Assembly (NCBI RefSeq): GCF_900101865.1
Contig: NZ_FNAH01000001.1
Coordinates: 310,001 to 374,000 of the forward strand
Source: Paracoccus isoporae
GTDB taxonomy: Bacteria > Pseudomonadota > Alphaproteobacteria > Rhodobacterales > Rhodobacteraceae
DNA length: 64,000 bases
Direction: 5' to 3'
Made by a program: the position numbers and the translations under genes. Below are positions 18,176-26,815 of this stretch, in pieces; the stretch's first letter is position 1, and every line of letters starts with the position of its first letter. The notes under the pieces were generated by a model. It was not told the DNA's origin, did no database searches, and was given only the letters and a program-made list of their open reading frames with translations.

Positions 18176-19186
18176 TTACTGCAGCAGATCCTTTTCCTGC
18201 AGATAGGCGGTCAGCGTGTCGAACACCTGCTGCGCGGCCGGGGATTCACCAGCGATACGCTCCCATTCCGCGACGCCGAGTTCGCGGAACTTCGCGCGCT
18301 CCTCCTCGGACCAGTTATGCACGGTGATGTCGGGATTGTCCTCGGCCTCGGCCAGGGCGGCCTCGTCCGCGGCGCGGTTGCCGGCAAGCTGGGTCTGCTG
18401 GAATTCCTTCACCGTCTCTTCCAGCATGGTCTGGATATCCTCGGGCAGCGCGTCCCATTTCGCCTTGTTCATCGACACCTCGACCAGAGGCAGCGAATGG
18501 AAGCCCGGATAGACCGGATGCGGCGCCACGTCGTTCAGCCCTTGCTGCTGGTTGACCGAAAACACCGAGTAATCGGCCGCATCGACCACGCCCTTGTCGA
18601 GCGAGGTGAACACCTCGGACGAGGGCAGGTTGACGGGCGAGGCGCCGGCGGCGGCGAAGACATTGGCGATCGGCCCCTCGGGCGAGCGCATCTTGACGCC
18701 CTGCAGGTCATCGACGCCGTCCAGCGGCACGCGCGACACGAAGGCCTCCAGCCCCGGTGTCGAGACGCCGATGAAATGCAGCCCGTAGCTGCCCAGCAAT
18801 TCCTGCATGATCTCCTTGCCGCCGCCATTCTCGACGAAGTCGATCATCTGTTCGGGATCGGACCACGCGCCGACCGGGTTGGAGATCAGACCGAACGCCG
18901 GATCCTTGCCCGCCCAGTAGGAGCTGTCGCAGATCTGCCCGTCCAGAATGCCCGCGGCCACCGCGTCGAGCGTCTCGTTATATTCGACCACCGAGCCGAC
19001 CGGCAGCAGCTCGATCTCGACCGCGCCGCCGGAGCGTTCCGCGACCAGTTCGGTCCAGCCCTTCTGGAATTCGAAATTCGGGTTCCCGGCCGGGTCCGAG
19101 GACTGGAATTTGAAGCTGTATTCCTGCGCCGCGGCACCGCCGCTGCACATCGCGAGAGCCAATGCGGCCGCGTGAATGAGTTTCAT
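18176..19186 (-). CDS. dctP: TRAP transporter substrate-binding protein DctP (second system)
   Basis: 336-aa periplasmic binding protein. Signal peptide of about 20 residues (ALALAMCSGGAAA-QEY), then the DctP fold with FQSSDPAGNPNFEFQKGW, PVGSVVEYNETLDAVAAGI, the Arg motif LQGVKMRSPEGPIANVF and SLDKGVVDAADYSVFS. GGGAGGAACCCT is a strong ribosome site. It lies between gntR and dctQ. The neighbouring dehydratase and dehydrogenase suggest a hexonate or related sugar acid as ligand. Confidence 0.93.
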   Translation of the reverse strand: MKLIHAAALALAMCSGGAAAQEYSFKFQSSDPAGNPNFEFQKGWTELVAERSGGAVEIELLPVGSVVEYNETLDAVAAGILDGQICDSSYWAGKDPAFGLISNPVGAWSDPEQMIDFVENGGGKEIMQELLGSYGLHFIGVSTPGLEAFVSRVPLDGVDDLQGVKMRSPEGPIANVFAAAGASPVNLPSSEVFTSLDKGVVDAADYSVFSVNQQQGLNDVAPHPVYPGFHSLPLVEVSMNKAKWDALPEDIQTMLEETVKEFQQTQLAGNRAADEAALAEAEDNPDITVHNWSEEERAKFRELGVAEWERIAGESPAAQQVFDTLTAYLQEKDLLQ

Positions 19187-19248
19187 AGGGTTCCTCCCAC
19201 AATCTGTTTTTCCCGGCCCGCCCCACCGCGCGCCGGGCCCTTGCCGGG

Positions 19249-20040
19249 CTAGCCCGCCCGGCCCCCCTGACCCGTTTCCAGGCCGAAGCTGATATCGAGG
19301 CAGGCGGGATCAATATGGCGTTCCAGCCGATCCAGCATTTCCAGCCCGAAATTGATCAATCCATCCGACATGTCGCGGGCGCGCGCCACATCGCGGTCCA
19401 GCACCGCCTCCATGATCGCCAGATGCCGCTCCACCGTCTCGCGGAGCCCCGCCGCGCCGCTGACGCGGCTGATGTCGAGATACCCGGCGCGCCGCCCGAG
19501 CGCCTTCAGCGGACGCAGGCTGCGTTCCAGAAAACGTTCGCGCGAGGCCTGGATCATCAGCATGTCGAAAGCTTTGTCCAGCATGTTGAAACGGTCAAGC
19601 GTGATTCGGTCGGCATCGGCGCGAAGCTGGTCCTTGATGTAGAAAAGCCGGGCGCGCTCATTGCCCTCCATCCCGGCGATGGCGGCGCCGCAGATGAAGC
19701 GCTCCATGTCGCGGCGCAGATCGGCCAGGCGGCGTTCCCGCGCGAGATCGATGGGGGCGACGCGCACACCGTTTCGGGGCTGGACATCCAGCAGGGTTTC
19801 GGCGGCAAGGCGGCGCACCGCCTGATGCACCGGGGTGCGTCCCAGCCCGGTCAGCGCCTGAAGATCCTGGGTGCGCAGTGCCGCGCCGGGCTGAAGTTGC
19901 AGCGAGACGAAAAGCTCCTCGATCCGCTCATAGGCAGCGGCGGTGCGGTCGCCCGCCTGCGGTTGGGCCGGATGGTCCAGCCCGTCCGCGCCCGGCCCGT
20001 CCGGGTCCGCATATTCTGCCCGATGGTCGATCTGCTGCAC
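19249..20040 (-). CDS. GntR family transcriptional regulator, FCD-type
   Basis: About 263-aa regulator. An N-terminal winged helix-turn-helix (AYERIEELFVSLQLQPGAAL, LTGLGRTPVHQAVRRLAAE) is followed by an all-helical FCD ligand domain (from about residue 105). I chose the GTG at 20040 because GGGGGAGG lies just upstream. A GTG at 20076 is also in frame, but it would place the start inside the operator-like palindrome at 20075-20092. It probably represses its own operon with dctPQM and the divergent dehydratase operon, with the sugar acid as inducer. Confidence 0.88.
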   Translation of the reverse strand: MQQIDHRAEYADPDGPGADGLDHPAQPQAGDRTAAAYERIEELFVSLQLQPGAALRTQDLQALTGLGRTPVHQAVRRLAAETLLDVQPRNGVRVAPIDLARERRLADLRRDMERFICGAAIAGMEGNERARLFYIKDQLRADADRITLDRFNMLDKAFDMLMIQASRERFLERSLRPLKALGRRAGYLDISRVSGAAGLRETVERHLAIMEAVLDRDVARARDMSDGLINFGLEMLDRLERHIDPACLDISFGLETGQGGRAG

Positions 20041-20062
20041 CGTGCCTCCCCCGCCAATGCCC

Positions 20063-20095
20063 TTGTGATATTTCACAGTATATCTATACAGTCAA
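20063..20095. promoter_or_regulatory. Divergent promoter and GntR operator
   Basis: The near-palindrome ACAGTATA-TC-TATACAGT spans 20075-20092; one base in each arm breaks symmetry. A plus-strand promoter can be read as TTGTGA (20063) with a 16-nt spacer and TATACA (20085). A minus-strand -35 TTGACT reads from 20095. The operator therefore overlaps promoters of both the gntR-TRAP operon and the dehydratase operon, as expected for a divergently acting repressor. Confidence 0.6.
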
Positions 20096-20127
20096 TCACG
20101 AGCTTATGCGAGGGGAGCGCCAAGAGG

Positions 20128-21333
20128 ATGAAGATCACCCGGATCGAGACGCTGCGCACGGCCGAGTTTTCCAACGTGCTGTGGGTGCGGCTGCATACCG
20201 AAGACGGACGTGTCGGGCTGGGCGAGACCTTCTATGGCGCCGAGGCGGTGGAGGCGCATATCCACAACACGCTCGCCCCGCGCCTGCTGGGCCGCGACGC
20301 GACCCGGATCGAGGCGCTGAACCGCGCCATGGTGGATCTGCCGATGGCGCAAAGCTCGACCGGGGTGGAATACCGCGCCTGCTCGGCCATCGACATTGCG
20401 CTGTGGGATCTGCTGGGCAAGCTAACCGGGCAGCCGGTGCATACCCTGCTGGGCGGGCTGAACTGCGACCGGCTGCGGATCTATAACACCTGCGCGGGCT
20501 ACGGCTATGTGCGCAGCAACAATATCCGCCCGGTCGATACGTGGAATATCGGCGAGGCCGAGCGGCCGTACGAGGATCTGGCGGCCTTCATGTCCGATGC
20601 GGGCGCCCTGGCCGAGAACCTGCTGGAAAGCGGCATCACGGCGATGAAGATCTGGCCTTTCGATCCGGCGGCGCAGGAGAATCGCGGCATGTCGATCAGC
20701 GCGGCACAGATGCGCGAGGCCCTGGACCCGTTCGAGAAGATCCGCAGCCGTGTCGGCGATGCGATGGATATCATGGTCGAGTTGCACTGCCTGTGGAACC
20801 TGCCGACCGCGATGCAGATCGCCCGCGAGGTCGCGCCCTATCGCCCGTTCTGGTACGAAGATCCGATCCGCATGAACTCGCCACAGGCCCTGGCCGAATA
20901 CGCCGCCGCGACCGAGATCCCGGTTTGTGCGAGCGAGACGCTGGGATCGCGCTTTCCCTACAAGGACATGCTGGACCGGGGCGCGACGCATATCGCCATG
21001 GTGGATCTGTGCTGGACCGGCGGGCTGACCGAGGGGCGCAAGATCGCAGCCCTTGCCGACAGCTATCACCGCCCCTTCGCGCCGCATGACTGCACCGGGC
21101 CGGTCGGTTTCGTGGCCGCGATCCACGCCTCGTTCAGCCAGCCCAACACGCTGATCCAGGAATCGGTGCGCGCCTTTTACGACGGCTGGTATCGCGAGCT
21201 GGTGACCGAGATGCCGGTGATCCGCGACGGCCATGTCCTGCCGATGGACGGGCCGGGCCTGGGCACCGATCTGCTGCCCGCCGTGTTCGAGCGCAGCGAC
21301 CTGACCACCCGCAATTCGGAGCTTGACGCATGA
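20128..21333 (+). CDS. Enolase-superfamily sugar-acid dehydratase, mandelate racemase type
   Basis: 401-aa member of the mandelate racemase/muconate lactonizing superfamily. The N-terminal capping domain is followed by a (beta/alpha) barrel. Visible active-site residues are Lys174 (MKIWPFD), metal ligands Glu218 (VELHC), Glu244 (WYEDP) and Glu270 (CASE), Asp293 (MVDL) and His320 (APHDCTG). Such enzymes dehydrate aldonic acids to 2-keto-3-deoxy acids. The start follows CAAGAGG. It overlaps the SDR by 4 nt and diverges from gntR-dctPQM. The precise substrate is not evident. Confidence 0.9.
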   Translation: MKITRIETLRTAEFSNVLWVRLHTEDGRVGLGETFYGAEAVEAHIHNTLAPRLLGRDATRIEALNRAMVDLPMAQSSTGVEYRACSAIDIALWDLLGKLTGQPVHTLLGGLNCDRLRIYNTCAGYGYVRSNNIRPVDTWNIGEAERPYEDLAAFMSDAGALAENLLESGITAMKIWPFDPAAQENRGMSISAAQMREALDPFEKIRSRVGDAMDIMVELHCLWNLPTAMQIAREVAPYRPFWYEDPIRMNSPQALAEYAAATEIPVCASETLGSRFPYKDMLDRGATHIAMVDLCWTGGLTEGRKIAALADSYHRPFAPHDCTGPVGFVAAIHASFSQPNTLIQESVRAFYDGWYRELVTEMPVIRDGHVLPMDGPGLGTDLLPAVFERSDLTTRNSELDA

Positions 21334-22100
21334 CCACGCAAAATCTGTTCGATCTCAGCGGCCGCACGGCGCTGATCACCGGCTCCACCCGCGGGCTGGG
21401 CCGGGCCATTGCCGAAGGGTTCGGGCAGGCCGGGGCCGCGCTGATCGTCAACGGGCGTGACGCGGCCAAGACCGAGGCCGCCGCGGCAGAGCTGCGCGAT
21501 GCCGGTCTGAGCGTTCGCGCCGCCGCGTTCGATGTGACCGATGAAGCGGCGGTCGAGGCGGTGTTCGCGGAGCTGGATGCGGAAGGGGTGGCGGTCGATA
21601 TCCTCGTGAACAATGCCGGCATCCAGCACCGCCAGCCGATGGTGGAGCTGTCGCTCGCCGACTGGCAGCGGGTGATCGACACCAACCTGACCAGTGCCTT
21701 CCTGCTGGGTCGCGAGGCGGCCAAGCGCATGATCCCGCGCGGGCGCGGCAAAATCGTGAATATCGGCTCGCTGACCAGTGAACTCGCCCGCGCGACGGTC
21801 ATCCCCTACACCGTCGCCAAGGGCGGCATCCGGCTGCTGACCAAGGGCATGGCGGCCGAGTGGGGGCCGCACGGGATCCAGGCCAACGCCATCGGGCCGG
21901 GCTATATGCTGACCGAGATGAATGAAGCGCTGACCTCGAACCCGGAATTCGACGCCTGGGTGAAAGGGCGGACGCCTGCCGGCCGCTGGGGCAAGCCGGA
22001 GGAACTGGTCGGCACGGCGGTGTATCTGGCGAGTGCCGCGTCGGATTATGTGAACGGGCAGTTGATATTTGTCGATGGGGGGATGATTTCGGTGTTGTAG
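21330..22100 (+). CDS. SDR family oxidoreductase, gluconate 5-dehydrogenase-like
   Basis: 256-aa classical short-chain dehydrogenase. Cofactor motif TGSTRGLG (17-24), NNAG (94-97), and catalytic Ser147, Tyr160, Lys164 are all present. The sequence resembles gluconate 5-dehydrogenase (IdnO/Gno) in the LITGSTRGLGRAIAEGF and GPGYMLTEMNEAL regions. It probably interconverts a sugar acid and its keto form with NAD(P)H. ATGA couples it to the dehydratase. Gluconokinase lies 5 kb away. Function as a 2-keto-3-deoxy-gluconate-type dehydrogenase is also possible. Confidence 0.88.
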   Translation: MTTQNLFDLSGRTALITGSTRGLGRAIAEGFGQAGAALIVNGRDAAKTEAAAAELRDAGLSVRAAAFDVTDEAAVEAVFAELDAEGVAVDILVNNAGIQHRQPMVELSLADWQRVIDTNLTSAFLLGREAAKRMIPRGRGKIVNIGSLTSELARATVIPYTVAKGGIRLLTKGMAAEWGPHGIQANAIGPGYMLTEMNEALTSNPEFDAWVKGRTPAGRWGKPEELVGTAVYLASAASDYVNGQLIFVDGGMISVL

Positions 22101-22452
22101 TGTTGGTCTGCCCCGCGTCATCAGCGCCGCGAACCCCGGCCTGAAACAAGGGGCGCAGCCCCGCCGGGCCAGCGGCCAATTGACTCGCGTCAATCGAGGT
22201 GGAGTCAATTTTCGGTGCTACATCGACCCGAGCAACATGCAACCACTCAAGACGGAACCTAGCAAACCTGCGTTTCGTCGACGCGCGCCTCATGATGCAC
22301 AAAGCCCTGCCGAGGCAGGGCTTTGGGACGTTCGACAATATCTAGGCTACTCAAATCTTGTCATCGATCAGCGAGCAGCCTGCCTAGTGTTCTAGGTCTT
22401 AAAGCCCGATTTACGGGGTACAGGCCTCACATAGTGGATCGCTTCCTAAGAT
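22101..22452. other. Intergenic stretch without a supported gene
   Basis: About 350 bp between the SDR gene and the convergent PemK-like gene. It is noticeably less G+C-rich than the flanks. A 71-codon open frame (22180-22395) resembles no family and crosses the hairpin at 22300-22325, so I do not call it. The stretch could be a degraded remnant. Confidence 0.4.
22300..22325. terminator. Probable bidirectional terminator hairpin
   Basis: CAAAGCCCTGCC (22300-22311) is perfectly complementary to GGCAGGGCTTTG (22314-22325). The A/T ends give short AAA/TTT flanks on both strands but no longer T run. It sits between two convergent transcription units. Confidence 0.55.
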
Positions 22453-22845
22453 TCAACTAACTTGCAGCCCGAGACCGGCAGCAACAGCTTTCGGAACAGC
22501 GGCCAGATCCTCTGGAGAGACGCTGGGCGTCGCCCATTTTCGGCGGCCGACCTTGAAGCCGTTCAATCGTTTGAGCGAGATATTCATCAAAAGATCGCAT
22601 TTTGCCCAGCAGGGCAGGTCATCCGGCGAGTCAGGATGGTAATTTCTCGAAAGTCGATGAACGTAGGGCAGTTCAGTTCTGGGGGCTGTCAGGCTGACCG
22701 GAACGATCGCAACCAGTCCGCTTCTAAATCGCAGTTTCGGCGATACGACAATCACCGGCCTGACCTTGCAAATCTCGGGAGGTTGAAGGTCGCTGAAATC
22801 TCCGACCAGTATCTGCCCGGCGCGCGGGTGAAATCCAATCGCCAC
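22453..22845 (-). CDS. PemK/MazF family endoribonuclease-like protein
   Basis: 130-aa protein with the PemK/MazF beta-barrel pattern: GQILVGDFSDLQPPEICKVR, PVIVVSPKLRFRSGLVAIVP, a PRTELPYVHRL segment and WAKCDLLMNISLKRL. The family are sequence-specific mRNA interferases, usually the toxin of a toxin-antitoxin pair. The GTG start at 22845 shares its G with the TAG stop of pheS (TAGTG), which argues for translational coupling. No antitoxin gene is visible beside it. It could be a solitary or domesticated member. Confidence 0.75.
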   Translation of the reverse strand: MAIGFHPRAGQILVGDFSDLQPPEICKVRPVIVVSPKLRFRSGLVAIVPVSLTAPRTELPYVHRLSRNYHPDSPDDLPCWAKCDLLMNISLKRLNGFKVGRRKWATPSVSPEDLAAVPKAVAAGLGLQVS

Positions 22846-23927
22846 TACCGCGACAACCCACCCGCCACGCTCGGCACATCGCCCGCCGCGAAACCGTAAT
22901 GCCTCAACCACCTCAGATCGCTCTCGAAGAACGCGCGCAGATCGGGGATGCCGTATTTCAGCATCGCCAGCCGGTCGATGCCCATGCCGAAGGCGAAGCC
23001 CTGCCACTGGGTGGAATCGACGCCAGCCGCTTCCAGCACCTTGGGATGGACCATGCCGGAGCCGAGGATCTCCATCCAGGAATCGCCCTGACCGATCTGC
23101 AGCTTGCCGCCTTCCCATGAGCAGCGGATATCGACCTCGGCCGAGGGCTCGGTGAAGGGGAAATGGCTGGCGCGGAAGCGCAGCTCGACCGCCTCGACCT
23201 CGAAGAACGCGCGGCAGAACTCCTCCAGCACCCATTTCAGGTTGGCCATGGAGATGTCGCGGCCGATGGCCAGCCCCTCGACCTGGTGGAACATGGGCGT
23301 ATGGGTCTGGTCCATGTCCATGCGATAGACCCGGCCCGGCGCGATGACGCGGATCGGCGCGCCCTGTTCCTGCATGGCGCGGATCTGGACGGGCGAGGTA
23401 TGGGTGCGCAGCACGTGGGGCGGGCGGTCGTCGCCCGCTGCCCGGTGCATGAAGAACGTGTCATGTTCCTGCCGCGCGGGATGTTCGGGCGGGATGTTCA
23501 GCGCGTCGAAATTGAACCAGTCGCTTTCCACCTGCGGGCCTTCGGCGACGGCGAAGCCCATATCGGCGAAGATCGTCGTGACCTCCTCCGTCACCTGGCT
23601 GACCGGGTGGATCGTGCCCTGCGGACGCGGCCGGCCCGGCATGGTGACATCCAGCCATTCGTCGCGCAGCCGGGCATCGAGCGCCGCATCCTCCAACGCC
23701 GTCTTGCGGGCGCGGATGGCGGCGTCGATCTCGTCCTTCAGGCGGTTCAGCGCGGGGCCGGCGGTCTGCCGCTCCTCGGGCGTCATCTTGCCCAATTCGC
23801 GCATCTTCAGGCTGATCTCGCCCTTCTTGCCGAGGGCTGCCAGCCGCACCTCCTCCAGTGCCGCCGCATCGGCGGCGTCGGCCACACGGGCGAGATAGGT
23901 CGAACGGAGTGTGTCGAGATCGGTCAT
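22845..23927 (-). CDS. pheS: Phenylalanyl-tRNA synthetase alpha subunit
   Basis: 360-aa catalytic subunit. An N-terminal coiled-coil arm (about 1-85, [17 protein letters not shown]) is followed by the class II core with [57 protein letters not shown] and the [18 protein letters not shown] motif 3. I chose the ATG at 23927, 8 nt from AGGA; an ATG at 23936 abuts it too closely. The partner pheT is not adjacent but about 37 kb away on the same strand. The MazF-like gene is coupled to its stop codon. Confidence 0.97.
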   Translation of the reverse strand: MTDLDTLRSTYLARVADAADAAALEEVRLAALGKKGEISLKMRELGKMTPEERQTAGPALNRLKDEIDAAIRARKTALEDAALDARLRDEWLDVTMPGRPRPQGTIHPVSQVTEEVTTIFADMGFAVAEGPQVESDWFNFDALNIPPEHPARQEHDTFFMHRAAGDDRPPHVLRTHTSPVQIRAMQEQGAPIRVIAPGRVYRMDMDQTHTPMFHQVEGLAIGRDISMANLKWVLEEFCRAFFEVEAVELRFRASHFPFTEPSAEVDIRCSWEGGKLQIGQGDSWMEILGSGMVHPKVLEAAGVDSTQWQGFAFGMGIDRLAMLKYGIPDLRAFFESDLRWLRHYGFAAGDVPSVAGGLSR

Positions 23928-24069
23928 CGGCGTCATCCTGAAGTTTCGCGGGCGGGCTTAACATGGCCGCGCGGACGGGAAAAGATGCTGCAACCCGGCC
24001 GCTGCAATGCGATGCGCCCGCCCCTTGACGGGACGGGCGCGGGCGTGGTGCGGAGAGGCCGGGGGCGGC

Positions 24070-25548
24070 TCAGCTCCAGATCTCGCGATTCACGCCGGGC
24101 GCGATGTCGGGATATTGCGAGATGCGGAAGAACGGCTCCTCGCCCACCTTGCGCTTGGCCAGGTAATCGCGCGTCACCGTGGCCACCGTGCCCGACAGAA
24201 GCACAATCGCGATCAGGTTGATCGTCGCCATCAGCCCCATCGAGGCATCGGCGAAGTTGAACACCGTGGTGACCGCCTGCGACGCGCCCCAGACCACCAT
24301 CGCCATCACGGCGAGCCGCAGGGCGACGATCCCGCCGCGCCCGCCGCCCAGATGGACGATGGCGTTCTCGGCATAGGAGTAGTTGCCGATGATCGAGGTG
24401 AAGGCGAAGAAGAAGATCGCCACCGCGACGAAGACCTGCCCCAGCCCGCCGAAATGATCGCCGAGTGCTGCCTGGGTCAGGTTCACCCCGGTCAGTTCCT
24501 CGGACGGCATGACATCGGCCAGCAGGATCATCACCGCCGTCGCGGTGCAGACCAGGATCGTGTCGATGAACACGCCGAGCGCCTGGACGAAACCCTGGCT
24601 GGAGGGGTGATGCGGCGCGGGCGTGGCGACGGCGGCGATGTTCGGCGCCGACCCCATCCCGGCCTCGTTCGAGAACAGGCCGCGCTTGATCCCGTTCATG
24701 GCCGCGGCAATCACCCCGCCGGCGACGCCGCCGACGGTTTCCTGCAGGCCGAACGCGTTCAGCACGATGCCCGACAGGATGCCCGGCACACGCTCGATAT
24801 TCAGAACAAGTGCGATGATCGCTGCCAGCAGATACAGCCCGGCCATGATCGGCACCACGAATTCGGCCACCCGCGCGATCTGCGGAATGCCGCCGAAGAT
24901 GATGATGCCGGACAGCAGCGCCACGGCGATGCCGATGACGATCTTGGCGGCGACATAGGCGCCGATCTCGTCGCCCGTCGCGGGGGCCACGAGGTCCCAT
25001 TGCACCAGCAGCGCCTCGATCGGGGCGGCGGCGGCCTCGGCGATGGAATTGGCCTGCACGGCGTTGAAGATCAGCCCGAAGGACAGGATCAGCGCGACCG
25101 AGAAGATCGCCGCGAGCCAGGGCGCCCCCAGCCCGCGCGCGATATAGGCCGCCGGTCCGCCGCGATACATCCCGTCCGGGCCGTGGCTCTTGTAAAGCTG
25201 GGCCAGGGTGGATTCCGCATAGGCCGTGGCCATGCCGACAAGCGCCACCATCCACATCCAGAAGATCGCCCCCGGTCCGCCCAGCGTCAGCGCCACGGCG
25301 ACACCGGCGATATTGCCGGTGCCGACCCGGCTGGCGAGGCTGACCGTCAGCGCCTGGAAGGGCGAGATCCCGTCGCGGTCCGTCACCCCCGATGAGGTGA
25401 CGCAGCGCCACATCTCGCGGAAATGGGCGAACTGGATGAAGCCGAGCCGGATGGTGAAATACAGCCCGACCGCCAGCAGCCCGTAGATGAGGATGTAGCC
25501 CCAGAACAGGCCGTTGGCCCAGTCGATGATGCCGTTGATCTGCGCCAT
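24070..25548 (-). CDS. Alanine or glycine:cation symporter, AGCS family
   Basis: 492-aa sodium/alanine symporter with about eleven transmembrane segments. Family motifs include FQALTVSLASRVGTGNIAGV, GGPGAIFWMWMVALVGMATA, YRGGPAAYI, RGLFSNEAGMGSAPNIAA and FAFTSIIGNYSYAENAI. It imports small neutral amino acids using the sodium gradient. GAGGGACATC precedes the ATG. hisC lies upstream on the same strand across a gap of about 165 nt. A second member of the family enters the window at its right end. Confidence 0.94.
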   Translation of the reverse strand: MAQINGIIDWANGLFWGYILIYGLLAVGLYFTIRLGFIQFAHFREMWRCVTSSGVTDRDGISPFQALTVSLASRVGTGNIAGVAVALTLGGPGAIFWMWMVALVGMATAYAESTLAQLYKSHGPDGMYRGGPAAYIARGLGAPWLAAIFSVALILSFGLIFNAVQANSIAEAAAAPIEALLVQWDLVAPATGDEIGAYVAAKIVIGIAVALLSGIIIFGGIPQIARVAEFVVPIMAGLYLLAAIIALVLNIERVPGILSGIVLNAFGLQETVGGVAGGVIAAAMNGIKRGLFSNEAGMGSAPNIAAVATPAPHHPSSQGFVQALGVFIDTILVCTATAVMILLADVMPSEELTGVNLTQAALGDHFGGLGQVFVAVAIFFFAFTSIIGNYSYAENAIVHLGGGRGGIVALRLAVMAMVVWGASQAVTTVFNFADASMGLMATINLIAIVLLSGTVATVTRDYLAKRKVGEEPFFRISQYPDIAPGVNREIWS

Positions 25549-25714
25549 GATGTCCCTCGTTCAAGGATTATTGACATGCATGATTAACGTCCGCGGCGGG
25601 CCCGGCAAGCGCGGAACGGTTCGGGCGGGCCGGATAGTGGCCAAGTTGCCGCAGCCGGAGCGAGCGGGATTGCGTGGGTTTCAGGACAAATACTCGCTCT
25701 GACGGCGGCGAGGT

Positions 25715-26815
25715 TCAGGCCCGCCCTGCCGCCTTCAGCGCCTGCGGCAGCGCCGCCGCGAAGGCGTCCAGCTCTGCCTCGGGGGCGCAGGATACGCGGA
25801 TGCAGCGATCCAACGGGGCCACGCCCGGCATGCGCACGAACACCCCCGCCCGGTCCAGATCGGCCAGCACCGCGCGGGCGAAGGCGCCGTCGCGGCCGCA
25901 GTCGATGGCGACGAAATTCGTCGCGGATGGCAGGGCGGACAGCCCGTTCCCGGCGGCGATCCGTCCGATCCGGGCGCGGGCCGCATCGACACGCTGGCGG
26001 ATGTGTTCCAGCCAGGCCGCATCCTTCAGCGCCGCGAGCGCGCCGGCCTGCGCGATCCGGTTCACCCCGAAATGATTCCGGATCCGGTCGAACCCGGCGA
26101 TGAGATCCGGCGCGCCGATGGCATATCCGATCCGCGCCCCCGCCATGCCATAGGCCTTGGAGAAGGTGCGCATCCGGATCACGCGGCGGTCGGCCGGGTC
26201 GATCACCGGCAAGGCAGAATCCGGCGCGAATTCCGCATAGGCTTCGTCGAGGATCAGCAGGCAGCCCTGCGGGATCTGGTCGAGCCGCGCCGCGATCTCC
26301 GATCCTTCGTGCCAGCTTCCCATCGGGTTGTCGGGATTGGCGAAATAGACCAGCCGCGCCTGCCGTTCGGCCGCTTGGTCGAGCAGCGCCGCCAGATCCT
26401 CACGATCATCGCGGTAAGGCAGTTTGACCAGATCCCCGCCGAAGCCCGCGACATGGTAGTTGAAGGTCGGATAGGCGCCGTCAGAGGTGATGACGACATC
26501 GCCCGGCGCGACCATCAGGCGCACGGTCAGGCCCAGAAGCGCGTCGATCCCCTCTCCCACCATTATGCAGTCCGGATCGCAGCCGTGATGCGTGGCCAGG
26601 GCGTGGCGGAGTTCGTGATTGTCGGAATCGCCGTATTTCCAGATCTCCGCGGCCTCGCGCGCCATGGCTTCGATGGCGCGGGGCGAGGGTCCGAAGCCGT
26701 TCTCATTGGCACCGATCCGGGCGGTATACGGGGCCCCGCGCCGACGCTCCTGCGCCTCGGGTCCGACGAAGGGGACGGTGGCGGGAAGGTTTTCGGGGAT
26801 CGGGGCAAACCACAT
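25715..26815 (-). CDS. hisC: Histidinol-phosphate aminotransferase-like PLP enzyme
   Basis: 366-aa fold-type I aminotransferase of the HisC group. It has NENGFGPSPRAIEAM, the YFANPDNPMGSW substrate/PLP region, LDEAYAEFAP, and the PLP lysine in RTFSKAYGMAGARIGY. HisC converts imidazole-acetol phosphate to histidinol phosphate; related paralogues act on aromatic amino acids, so the exact substrate is uncertain. TGATG couples its start to the stop of the upstream zinc-ribbon gene. Confidence 0.85.
   Translation of the reverse strand: MWFAPIPENLPATVPFVGPEAQERRRGAPYTARIGANENGFGPSPRAIEAMAREAAEIWKYGDSDNHELRHALATHHGCDPDCIMVGEGIDALLGLTVRLMVAPGDVVITSDGAYPTFNYHVAGFGGDLVKLPYRDDREDLAALLDQAAERQARLVYFANPDNPMGSWHEGSEIAARLDQIPQGCLLILDEAYAEFAPDSALPVIDPADRRVIRMRTFSKAYGMAGARIGYAIGAPDLIAGFDRIRNHFGVNRIAQAGALAALKDAAWLEHIRQRVDAARARIGRIAAGNGLSALPSATNFVAIDCGRDGAFARAVLADLDRAGVFVRMPGVAPLDRCIRVSCAPEAELDAFAAALPQALKAAGRA

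Noticed and set aside
22180..22395. 71-codon frame in the gap before the PemK-like gene
   Set aside because: No ribosome site or family features, and it runs through the terminator-like hairpin.
24007..25395. 462-codon frame opposite the alanine symporter
   Set aside because: His/Arg/Asp/Gly-rich with no family features and fully antisense to a recognised transporter.
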